Positions 34,801 to 41,541 of a stretch of 52,801 nt of DNA are shown in pieces (position 1 is the first letter of the stretch; every line of letters begins with the position of its first letter). The notes below the pieces were generated by a model. The model worked only from the letters and a program-made list of their open reading frames with translations, was not told the origin of the DNA and made no database searches. Source of the stretch: Streptomyces physcomitrii (GTDB lineage: Bacteria; Actinomycetota; Actinomycetes; Streptomycetales; Streptomycetaceae). The stretch is from NCBI RefSeq assembly GCF_012273655.1, contig NZ_JAAWWP010000032.1, positions 1 through 52,801 on the forward strand. The letters run 5' to 3'. Both the position numbers and the translations under genes were made by a program.

Positions 34801-35984
34801 TCGAGCTGCACACCGAGCTGCCCGCGGGCGGCGAGGGCCGGGTGCTGCGCCTCGCCGACACCGCCGACGAGGGCTGGACCGCCACCCTCGACGGCCGCCC
34901 GCTCACCAAGGTGACCCTCGACGGCTGGGCCCAGGGCTTCGAACTCCCCTCCGGCGGCGGCCGGCTCGACCTCGGGTACGAGGACCCGGTCGGGCACACC
35001 GCCTGGCTCTTCGCCCAGGGCTTCCTCGCCCTCGTCCTGGTCGTGATGGCCCTGCCGGGCCGCCGCCGCCATGTCGACGACGACCTCCCCGAGGAGCCGC
35101 CGGTCCCCGCCCAGGCCGTCGCGGGCGAGGGCCGCAGGGCCCGCCGCCTCCGCGCCCAGGCGGCCGCCGAGGGCCAGACGGCCCCGCAGGACCAGGGCGC
35201 CTCCGCCCCGCCGTCCGCCGGACCCGCCTCGCCGCCCGCCGGGTCCGACCCGGCCGAGCCCGGCCGAGTCCCCGGCGCGGAGCAGGAGTCCACCCCGCCC
35301 GGCACACCGCCGCCGCCCGCCGCACCCCCGGCCTCACCGGGGACCCCGCCGCCCGGCACCGAGCACCAGGGCACGGCCACGCCCCCGGCCGCCGAGCCCT
35401 ACCTCCCGCAGCAGCAGGGGTACGAGCAGTGGGCGCAGCCCCCCGCCGAACCGGGCCCGTCGCCCCAGGACCCGGCGGACCAGGGCGCCTACGCCGACTA
35501 CGCCGCGTACGGCCGGGCCTCGTACCCCGAGGAGAGCCCGTACCCGCAGTACCAGGGCGGCGCCTACGAGCAGACGTACCAGGACCCGGGCCGGCAGACG
35601 TACCGGGAGCAGCAGACGTACGAGAACCCGGGCGCGTATCAGGACGGCCAGGGCTACGAGGGCGGGCGGTCCTACGGGAGCGGCCAGGCGTACGAGGGCG
35701 CGCAGACGTACGGCGGCCAGGGCGGCCCGGACCCTCAGCAGGGCCCGGGCTACCAGGAAGGCCCGTACGGGAGCGGGCAGTACCAGGAGCAGGGCGGGCA
35801 GTACGACCCCTACGCCGGGTACGGCACGGGCTACGAGGGCGGATACGGCTCCGGCTATCCGGCGCCCGGTGAGCAGGGCGCCGCCGAGGGGCCCGAGCAG
35901 GGCGGTCACCCGGGTCCCGGCCCGCGGACCGGCCGCCGTGCGCACGACCACGACAGCGAGCGTCCCGACGGGAGCCAGCAGTGA
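31815..35984 (+). CDS. Large membrane family 2 glycosyltransferase
   Basis: A 1389-aa polytopic enzyme. The N-terminal GT2 domain (about 38-300) shows TAVLVSHDGARWLPKAL, the nucleotide-sugar DxD-like LLHDDCAPEPDAL, and the acceptor-side MRDDVDLCWRAHQAGH. A multi-pass membrane region spans about 475-860, followed by an extracytoplasmic segment (about 860-1055) and one more helix (about 1062-1082). The last 300 residues are a disordered Pro/Gln/Tyr/Gly-rich cytoplasmic tail with many YxxxQ-type repeats (for example QTYREQQTYENPG). It probably uses a cytoplasmic nucleotide sugar to extend a wall polymer. Its stop overlaps the next start by 4 nt, so the two proteins are likely made together and may form a complex. 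Confidence 0.9.
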   Translation: MSVHSHSAGHHDPATAAGPDPARGPLSDTTGAPEFPAAVVTAVLVSHDGARWLPKALAGLLGQQRPVQNAIASDTGSADDSARLLAEALGDARVLHLARRTGFGAAVDEAARTAGVLTPDDLPYLKRPSGWDPVTRTWRDEAYEMPELPYGEPEQWLWLLHDDCAPEPDALAQLLRVVENERELGRETAIVGPKLLGWYDRRQLLEVGASIAHSGRRWTGLDRREQDQGQHDHVRPVLSVSTAGMLIRRDVYEQLGGFDRRLPLMRDDVDLCWRAHQAGHRVLVAPDAVVRHAEAASRERRTVDCVGRTAAADRTGTGRFARQGTGPHRVDKAGAAYTLLVNSRGAVLPWVLLRLVVGTVVRTLAYLVGKVPGQALDEIAGLCTTLLRPERILAGRRRRKGSVLDKGELRALFPPPGATVRHTVEQVAGNLIGRSEPEVLTAGRHGGAVESGPGGDDADFLEIEQFARLKRVARRPGPVLFFVLLFVSLIACRSLLGSGALAGGALLPAPPDAWDLWSRYTDGWHPVGTGGTQSAPPYLALVALLATVFFGSTGLAVTVLLVCSVPLAGFAAYFASRPLVGSRLLRAWASVAYAFLPAATGALAGGRIGTAVLAILLPLIARAGIAAAGLATGDRGSWRATWAYALLLTVATAFTPIVWPLALVLGVGLLVLRRGELRAHGLRLLAALGAPLVVLAPWSLSLLPFGFFREAGLDYGEGAASVLDLLGTSPGGPGTVGGLVLTGIVLAALAALLRRERQFAIRVAWTVALTGFLFAALSNSSAWAGPATLVYGIALLGAAALGAEEARGRVAQQSFGWRQPLAALIALAAFLGPLSAALGWMADGADGPLERRDPVQVPAFVAEESRTRDQPRTLILGSDSAAEVSYTLIRGSGARMADAELTEAADRNTRLDKVVANLVAGSGANQADQLGGFAVRYVLVRDGAPRAMSRVLDATPGLTRLSQQDGSALWRVDRQVARAVVVPKSGEPLPVAAGPVELHTELPAGGEGRVLRLADTADEGWTATLDGRPLTKVTLDGWAQGFELPSGGGRLDLGYEDPVGHTAWLFAQGFLALVLVVMALPGRRRHVDDDLPEEPPVPAQAVAGEGRRARRLRAQAAAEGQTAPQDQGASAPPSAGPASPPAGSDPAEPGRVPGAEQESTPPGTPPPPAAPPASPGTPPPGTEHQGTATPPAAEPYLPQQQGYEQWAQPPAEPGPSPQDPADQGAYADYAAYGRASYPEESPYPQYQGGAYEQTYQDPGRQTYREQQTYENPGAYQDGQGYEGGRSYGSGQAYEGAQTYGGQGGPDPQQGPGYQEGPYGSGQYQEQGGQYDPYAGYGTGYEGGYGSGYPAPGEQGAAEGPEQGGHPGPGPRTGRRAHDHDSERPDGSQQ

Positions 35985-37591
35985 ACCGCAAGACCCTGCC
36001 CCTGCCCGTACCCGTCCCGCTGCTCGCGGCCACCGGCGCCCTGCTCCTGCTGACCGGGGTCGCCGCCCTCGCCGCGCCCGAGGACTCCGGCGCGCAGGCG
36101 AAGTCCGCGGCCCGGCTGCCCGTCGAGCGCAGCAGCCTGCTCTGCCCGGCGCCCAGCGACTCCGATCTCGCCGAGACCTCGTACACCTCCTTCACCCCCG
36201 TGGTGAAGGGCGCCGGCGGCGAAGGCGAGGCAAGCCTGCTGCCCGCCACCACGGACGGCGCCGAGAGCGGGACGGACAAGAAGAAGGACGGGAAGGGCAA
36301 GAAGGACGGCAAGGGCGACAAGAGCGAAAAGGGCGATAAGGGCGCGGGGGACGAGGACGGGAAGGGCGCCGGCCAGGAGGCCGGTGCCGAGCCGGTGTTC
36401 GGGGCCGAGGAGCCGGGGAAGCCGGTCGGTCACTCGGCCTCCGGCGGTGCGGAACCCGCGCTGATCGGCACCGCCGAGGGGCGGCTCGCCCCGGGCTGGA
36501 CCGTGCAGCAGTCCACCAAGACGCCGGTGGGCACCGGCCGGGGGCTGTCCGGCCTCGCCTGCTCCGCCCCCGACACCGACTTCTGGTTCCCCGGCGCCGG
36601 CACCGCCGGTTCCCGCAGCGACTACGTCCACCTCACCAACCCGGACGACTCCGCCGCCGTGGTCGACGTCGAGCTGTACGGACCCGGCGGCGCCCTCAAG
36701 TCCGAGGTGGGCGAGGACATCCAGGTCCGCCCGCACTCCAGCGTGTCCGTGCTCCTCTCCACGCTCACCGAGAAGGCCGAGGCCGATGTCACCGCGCATG
36801 TCGCGGTCCGCAGCGGCCGGGTCTCCGCCGCCGTGCACAGCGCCGACGAGAAGACCGGCGGCGACTGGCTGGCCCCGGCCGGGGACCCGGCGGGCAGCCT
36901 CGTCCTGCCGGGCATCCCCAAGGACGCCACCTCGGTCCGCCTGATCGTCTTCGCGCCCGGCGAGAACGACGCCGACCTCCGGCTGAAACTCGCCACCCCC
37001 AGCGGTCCGATCACCCCCGCGGGACACGAGTCCCTGCATGTGAAGGCCGGCATGACCGCCACCGCCGATCTGCGCGACGTGACCCGCGGCCAGCCCGGAT
37101 CACTGCTGCTCAGCCCCGGCGACAAGGCCGTACCGGTGGTCGCCGCCCTGCACGTGGTGCGCGGCAAGGGCGAGAAGCGTGAGTCCGCCTTCCTGCCCGC
37201 GACCCCCTCGGTCGGCGCCCGGGCGAGCGTGGCCGAGAACCACGCCAAGGGCAGCGTGCTGAGCCTCACCGCCCCCGGCGCCGCGGGCAAGGTCAAGGTC
37301 ACCGCCTCGGCGGGCACCCGGGGCGGCACCCCCGTCAGCAAGACCTACCGCGTCAAGAGCGGGAGCACCCTCGCGGTGGCCCCGCCCGTACCGGAGGGCC
37401 TGAAGGGGACGTACGCCCTGACCGTGGAGCACCTCTCCGGCGGTCCCGTCCACGCCTCCCGGCTCCTGGAGGCCCCCGAGGACGGCATCCCGATGTTCAC
37501 CATCCAGACCCTCTCGGACGACGGCGGCACCGTCGCGGTGCCCGAGGCGGAGCAGGACCTGTCGGTGGTGCAGGACGCCGAACAGGACTGA
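35981..37591 (+). CDS. DUF5719 family exported protein
   Basis: A 536-aa protein with an N-terminal signal or anchor helix (about 9-32). A highly charged Lys/Gly/Asp-rich stretch (about 98-125, KKKDGKGKKDGKGDKSEKG) follows, then a beta-rich extracytoplasmic body with repeated modules such as DFWFPGAGTAGSRSDYVHLTNPDDSAAVVDV. Two conserved Cys occur near positions 55 and 195 and could pair. Start GTG 35981 lies inside the stop of the glycosyltransferase (GTGA), implying translational coupling and a shared function in glycan assembly. The molecular role of DUF5719 is not known to me. Confidence 0.85.
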   Translation: MNRKTLPLPVPVPLLAATGALLLLTGVAALAAPEDSGAQAKSAARLPVERSSLLCPAPSDSDLAETSYTSFTPVVKGAGGEGEASLLPATTDGAESGTDKKKDGKGKKDGKGDKSEKGDKGAGDEDGKGAGQEAGAEPVFGAEEPGKPVGHSASGGAEPALIGTAEGRLAPGWTVQQSTKTPVGTGRGLSGLACSAPDTDFWFPGAGTAGSRSDYVHLTNPDDSAAVVDVELYGPGGALKSEVGEDIQVRPHSSVSVLLSTLTEKAEADVTAHVAVRSGRVSAAVHSADEKTGGDWLAPAGDPAGSLVLPGIPKDATSVRLIVFAPGENDADLRLKLATPSGPITPAGHESLHVKAGMTATADLRDVTRGQPGSLLLSPGDKAVPVVAALHVVRGKGEKRESAFLPATPSVGARASVAENHAKGSVLSLTAPGAAGKVKVTASAGTRGGTPVSKTYRVKSGSTLAVAPPVPEGLKGTYALTVEHLSGGPVHASRLLEAPEDGIPMFTIQTLSDDGGTVAVPEAEQDLSVVQDAEQD

Positions 37592-37665
37592 GGTCCGAAC
37601 GCGATCCACGGGGCTGAGGCCCGAACGGGATCAACAGGGCTGAGAACCGAACGTAGTTGAGGCCC
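37589..37665 (+). repeat. Degenerate 26-nt tandem repeat starting at the DUF5719 stop codon
   Basis: Three consecutive units begin with TGA(G): 37589, 37615 and 37641, the first TGA being the stop codon itself. The consensus is TGAGGYCCGAACGSGATCMACRGGGC; the third unit decays after about 12 nt. Confidence 0.8.
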
Positions 37666-37738
37666 GGGACGGATCTTCTCGGGCGCCGGAGCGGCAACCG
37701 GAGCACCGAACCCGGAGCACCGGAGGGGATCAGGACGC

Positions 37739-37801
37739 GCGGCTTTCGCGGCGGACGGTGCGGCTTCCGCGGTGGACCCTGCGGCTTCCGCGGTGGACAC
37801 G
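37739..37801 (+). repeat. Three 21-nt tandem repeats upstream of the PhoX-like gene
   Basis: Units at 37739, 37760 and 37781 share GCGGCTTYCGCGGYGGAC. They lie about 150-210 nt before the PhoX-like start within a 359-nt gap that otherwise shows no gene. A partial fourth unit follows. CCGGAGCACCG is also repeated at about 37698 and 37713. Confidence 0.8.
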
Positions 37802-37950
37802 GGGGACGGTGCGGCGGAAACCGGTCGGCTCCGCGCCCGGTCGCCGGCACTGCGCATGTGACGGGGGTACGCACCTGGTTCCCGTGGGACGGACCGCGTG
37901 ATACACACGGGCGGGTCCGGATTCCTGTCCGCCAGCAGGAGGTACGCCCG

Positions 37951-39351
37951 ATGTCCGCACCGTCCGGGGCCACGCCCCACTCCAGCCCGTCCACCCCGTC
38001 CCGGCGCCAGCTCCTGGCCCGTACCGGTGCGGTGGGCGCGGGAATCGCCTTCACCGGCGCGCTCGGTGAACTCTTCGCCGGTACCGCCGCCGCCCACTCG
38101 CCCGGCAAGGGCGGCTACGGCCCCCTGGTCCCCGACCCCAAGGGCCTCCTCGACCTGCCCAAAGGGTTCCGCTACAAGGTGCTCTCCCGCGAGGGCGAGC
38201 CCCTGCGCTCCGGCGAGGGCCCGGTCCCCAGCAACTGCGACGGCATGACCGCGCTGCCCGGCCGCCACGGCCAGGTCCACCTGGTGCGCAACCACGAGAA
38301 CCGCGCCGACGGCCGGGTCCCGGTGCCGGTGATCGACGGCCTCACGTACGACCCGATGGGCAAGGGCGGCTGTACCGCGCTCACCCTCGACCGGCACGGC
38401 GAGGTCCGCACCGAGCGCGTCGGCATCGCCGGTACCGCGGTCAACTGCGCGGGCGGGCCCACCCCTTGGGGCACCTGGCTCACCTGCGAGGAGACCGAGG
38501 ACAAGGCCGGCACCAACGGCTACACCAAGGACCACGGCTTCATCTTCGAGGTCGACCCGGTCGACCCGCACCGCTCCGGCGCCGTCCCGCTCACCGCGAT
38601 GGGCCGCTTCCAGCACGAGGCCATCGCCATCGACCCGCGGCGCGGCATCGTCTACGAGACCGAGGACGCCTTCGAGAAACCCTTCGGCCTCTTCTACCGC
38701 TTCCTGCCCGAGAAACCCCACGGCGGCCTCGGCTCGCTGCGCGCCGGGGGCACCCTTCAGGCGATGCGGGTACCCGGCGTACCGGACCTCTCCGCGGTGC
38801 AGGAGACCGGCACCGTCTTCAAGCACATCGAGTGGGTCGACGTCCCCGACCCGCTGGCCACCGCCACCCCCATCCGCTTCCAGGACTTCGGCGCCGGCGG
38901 CATCACGCACGCCCAGAAGCTGGAGGGCTGCTACTGGGGCGGCAGTTGCGTCTACTTCGTCTCGTCCTTCGCCCACAGCGACGAGGGCTCGGCCGCGGAC
39001 CACTACGGCCAGGTCTGGCGGTACGACCCCAGCCGCCGCACCCTCACCCTGGTCATCGTCTTCGGCCCCGACACCGACGTCCAACTCCCGGGCGAGTCCC
39101 CGGACAACATCTGCCTGGCCCCCTCCGGCGGCCTGATGGTCTGCGAGGACGGCGAGGGCGGCCAGCACGTCTTCGGCCTGACCCGCAAGGGCGAGGTCTA
39201 CCCGATGGCCCGCGGCCGCCAGAACATCGGCACCCCCGAGGAACCGGAGTGGGGCGAGTTCGCGGGGGTCACCTTCGCCCCCGACCACAAGACGATGTTC
39301 GTGAACGTGTACACGCCGGGGACTACGTTCGCGGTCACGGGGCCGTTCTGA
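37951..39351 (+). CDS. PhoX-like (DUF839) Tat-exported phosphatase
   Basis: A 466-aa secreted protein of the PhoX/DUF839 type, monomeric calcium- and iron-dependent alkaline phosphatases acting outside the membrane. It has a twin-arginine signal, PSRRQLLARTGAVGAG (about 16-31). Conserved elements are NCDGMTAL, LVRNHEN, PTPWGTWLTCEET (metal-binding Glu residues), GRFQHEAIAIDP, VYETEDAF and the late SPDNICLAPSGGLMVCEDG. The last part, FAGVTFAPDHKTMFVNVYTPG, is the usual family ending. Start ATG 37951 has a full AGGAGGT Shine-Dalgarno 7 nt upstream; the open frame before it reads through tandem repeats and is non-coding. I see no clear direct-repeat Pho box upstream. It may release phosphate from organophosphates or wall polymers. 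Confidence 0.88.
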   Translation: MSAPSGATPHSSPSTPSRRQLLARTGAVGAGIAFTGALGELFAGTAAAHSPGKGGYGPLVPDPKGLLDLPKGFRYKVLSREGEPLRSGEGPVPSNCDGMTALPGRHGQVHLVRNHENRADGRVPVPVIDGLTYDPMGKGGCTALTLDRHGEVRTERVGIAGTAVNCAGGPTPWGTWLTCEETEDKAGTNGYTKDHGFIFEVDPVDPHRSGAVPLTAMGRFQHEAIAIDPRRGIVYETEDAFEKPFGLFYRFLPEKPHGGLGSLRAGGTLQAMRVPGVPDLSAVQETGTVFKHIEWVDVPDPLATATPIRFQDFGAGGITHAQKLEGCYWGGSCVYFVSSFAHSDEGSAADHYGQVWRYDPSRRTLTLVIVFGPDTDVQLPGESPDNICLAPSGGLMVCEDGEGGQHVFGLTRKGEVYPMARGRQNIGTPEEPEWGEFAGVTFAPDHKTMFVNVYTPGTTFAVTGPF

Positions 39352-39545
39352 GTCAGGGGCGGCCCTGAGCCGGAGACCGTTCTGAAGTCAGGGGCCGTGC
39401 TGAGTCGTCAGCGTCAGCGGCCCGTACTGAGGTCCGGTTCATACTGAGGTCAGGCTCGTTCTGGGGTCTGGCTCGTTCTGGGGTCAGGCTCGTTCTGAGG
39501 TCAGGTGCTGGAGTGCTCTGACTGCTTCAACTGCTCTGACTGATC
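39348..39545 (+). repeat. Degenerate 17-nt tandem repeats starting at the PhoX-like stop codon
   Basis: From the stop codon onward, units of CTGRGGTCAGGCTCGTT and variants recur roughly every 17-18 nt. The clearest run is about 39425-39510 (four near-identical copies). The tract ends in CTCTGACTG repeats near 39515-39543. It lies between convergent genes. Confidence 0.85.
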
Positions 39546-39635
39546 CGGTCGGGAACGTGAGCCGACTGCGAGGGCGGGGCCCGCTGGGTGCGGGCCCCGC
39601 CCTTCGTCGGGTACGGGGCCCGGCCAGGGGGCCCG

Positions 39636-39747
39636 GCGTCGGTGTCGGGCTGGAGTCTGTGCCGGGCTGGGATCGGTGCCGGGCTGGAGTCCGGTGTCAG
39701 CGTCAGGCTGAGGTTCGGTGCCGGCGTCAGGCTGAGGCCCGGTGTCA
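39636..39747 (-). repeat. Degenerate 17-24-nt tandem repeats starting at the zincin stop codon
   Basis: Read on the - strand from the stop at 39747, units with the core CGGCACCGANYCCAGCC recur five to six times, some preceded by a TGACGC hexamer. With the preceding PhoX-like repeats they fill nearly all of the 39352-39744 gap. Confidence 0.8.
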
Positions 39748-40194
39748 GTCCTCGCCGTAGCGGGGGTCGACGGTCTCGGGGGTGAGGCCGAGCAGCTCGG
39801 CCACCTGCTCGACGACGACCTCGTGCACCAGCTCGGCCCGCTCGTCGCGGCTCTTGGTACGGATCTCGATCGGCCGCCGGTAGACGACCACCCGCCCGGG
39901 GCGCCCGTCCCGGGCCGCGGAGATACCGCCGAGCGGCACCGACTGCCCGTCCCAGTCCTCGGCGCCGCTGTCCAGACGCGGCACCTCCAGCACCAGGAAG
40001 TCGACCTCCGCCAACTGCGGCCACCGGCGCTCGAGACGCTCGACGGAATCCTGCACGAGGTCGGCGAAGACCTGCGCGCGCGGCGCGGAGAGCGGCACCT
40101 GAGGAGGTGCGACGGGGCCGCGCATGCCCCTGCCGTGACGGTCACGGCGACGGGGCCGCGGCTCGGTGGGGGGCGGCGGTACGGGGTTGTCCAT
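39745..40194 (-). CDS. Metallopeptidase-family (zincin_1-like) protein, active site degenerate
   Basis: A 149-aa protein of the small minimal-zincin family, the counterpart of M. tuberculosis Rv3259 by position. A Pro/Arg-rich N-terminus (1-35) is followed by VFADLVQDSVERLERRWPQL, VDFLVLEVP, a strand region RVVVYRRPIEI and the helix ELVHEVVVEQVAELLGL. The motif is H124-E125-V-V-V rather than HExxH, so the second zinc His is missing and proteolysis is doubtful. Start ATG 40194 (MDNPVPPPP); the longer open frame to 40428 translates heptanucleotide repeats and is not coding. It is convergent with the PhoX-like gene and divergent from DUF3499. Confidence 0.8.
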   Translation of the reverse strand: MDNPVPPPPTEPRPRRRDRHGRGMRGPVAPPQVPLSAPRAQVFADLVQDSVERLERRWPQLAEVDFLVLEVPRLDSGAEDWDGQSVPLGGISAARDGRPGRVVVYRRPIEIRTKSRDERAELVHEVVVEQVAELLGLTPETVDPRYGED

Positions 40195-40315
40195 CACCGA
40201 CGAAGCGTAGTCCCCGGGGAGGGGGAGCGCTGGGTGGGTGGGGTGGAGGGGGCGTGGGAGTGACGGGGTGTGGGAGGGGTGGGGGTGCGGATGTCGACTG
40301 AGGTGGGGGATGACT

Positions 40316-40455
40316 GGCGGGCGGCGGGCGGCGGGCGGCGGGCGGCGGGTGGCGGGTGGCGGGTCGCAGGTGACAGGTGACAGGTGTCGGGTGACAGATA
40401 ACGGATGACAGATAGTGATATCCGTCATCCGTCATCTGCCACCTGTCATCCGTCG
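40316..40455. repeat. Inverted heptanucleotide array A
   Basis: Twenty heptamers in unbroken phase. From 40316 they run GGCGGGC x4, GGCGGGT x3, CGCAGGT, GACAGGT x2, GTCGGGT, GACAGAT, AACGGAT, GACAGAT. A centre AGTGATA (40414-40420) follows, then the complementary type: TCCGTCA x2, TCTGCCA, CCTGTCA, TCCGTCG. The two arms are inverted; around the centre GATAACGGATGACAGATA pairs with TATCCGTCATCCGTCATC with two mismatches. The array lies between the zincin and DUF3499 genes. Confidence 0.95.
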
Positions 40456-40530
40456 CCCGGGTTCCTCATCGCCCCATCCCTCGTGTGCCTCGCCTGTTCA
40501 TCTGCCGCCAGTCCTCCGCCGCTGACCATG

Positions 40531-40620
40531 GCCGCCTGCCGCCTGCCGCCTGCCGCCTGCCGCCTGCCGCCTGCCGCCTGCCGCCTGCCGCCTGCCGCCT
40601 GCCGCCTGCCGCCTGCCGCC
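40531..40620 (+). repeat. Perfect heptanucleotide tandem repeat (GCCGCCT)12.9
   Basis: Twelve perfect copies of GCCGCCT plus six bases run from 40531 to 40620 without a single mismatch, 76 nt to the right of inverted array A and in the same heptamer style as its right arm. It is 268 nt upstream of the DUF3499 start. The rest of 40195-40888 shows no gene. Confidence 0.98.
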
Positions 40621-40888
40621 GGTCACCGGCTCCCGGTCACCGGCCACCCCGCCCTCCCCGAACTCGATCGCATATCAGTCCCGACCCTCCCGCCGCCCGC
40701 TCTTCGCCGGATCCCGGCCCGGGCGGCACGGCGTGGCCGACGCCTCCGCCGCCTCCCGTACCGCGTCACGCCAGTTCAGCGCCGCGTGTCCGGCCGGCGC
40801 CGGTCCGCGCCCGTGGGGTACGACACGGTGGGGTGACCTCGGGGAGAGTCGTCGCGGCCCGCTCAAGAGTGCGGTACCGTCCAACGTC

Positions 40889-41266
40889 GTGAGCCCTGTA
40901 CGTCGTTGTTCGCGCACCGCATGCGGCCGTCCTGCCGTAGCGACGCTGACGTACGTCTACGCCGACTCGACCGCGGTCCTCGGCCCGCTCGCCACCTACG
41001 CCGAACCGCACTGCTACGACCTCTGCTCCGAGCACTCGGAACGCCTCACCGCCCCCCGCGGCTGGGAGGTCGTCCGGCTCGCCGAGGCCTCGGGCCCGAG
41101 CCGCCCCAGCGGCGACGATCTGGAAGCCCTCGCCAACGCGGTCCGCGAGGCGGCACGTCCCCAGGAGCGCGCCGCGGAGGCGGGCGGGAACCCGACCCGC
41201 GCCGCCGACCCGATGGAGGTCGCCCGCCGCGGCCACCTGCGCGTACTCCGCTCCCCGGACTCCTGA
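40889..41266 (+). CDS. DUF3499 family protein, probable zinc-ribbon
   Basis: A 125-aa actinobacterial protein, the counterpart of M. tuberculosis Rv3258c by position. Four cysteines are spaced as a zinc-ribbon: C7 and C12 (RRCSRTACGRP), then C42 and C46 (EPHCYDLCSEH), with nearby His residues. The middle, ATLTYVYADSTAVLGPL, and GWEVVRL are family-conserved. The C-terminal 50 residues are variable. I chose GTG 40889, since the frame upstream shows no family sequence. It precedes manB by 275 nt on the same strand. The function is unknown; by position it could regulate or assist mannosylation enzymes. Confidence 0.88.
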   Translation: MSPVRRCSRTACGRPAVATLTYVYADSTAVLGPLATYAEPHCYDLCSEHSERLTAPRGWEVVRLAEASGPSRPSGDDLEALANAVREAARPQERAAEAGGNPTRAADPMEVARRGHLRVLRSPDS

Positions 41267-41541
41267 CCCCGCGCACGTTTCCGAAGGCATACGTTTACCG
41301 CTCGGGCGTGTTTCCTGGCCGGGTACTTTTGCGGGCCCTCCGCTTACGCACTCGTGAACGCATGGCGCGACGTACCGAGTTGCCCGCTTTGTAAGCGTCC
41401 CGCATGGGGTGTTATCCGCCGATACCTCAGGTGAAGTACCGTCAGGCGGCGCTGCCGACAACGTCACAGTGACCGGGAAGCGGAACCGGGTAGCTTGTGC
41501 CCTGACCGCAGGGACCGCAGGAACTCCAGAAGGGCTCGGCC

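Noticed and set aside
31233..35072. A 1279-codon - strand open frame
   Set aside because: It is antisense to whiB and the large glycosyltransferase, with Gly/Glu/Asp-rich nonsense typical of GC-rich shadows.
37800..37950. Pho box upstream of the PhoX-like gene
   Set aside because: No convincing pair of GTTCACC-like direct repeats with 11-nt spacing is present.
39501..40145. A 214-codon - strand frame over the repeats and the zincin gene
   Set aside because: It is a frame-shifted shadow of the zincin gene running into minisatellite sequence.
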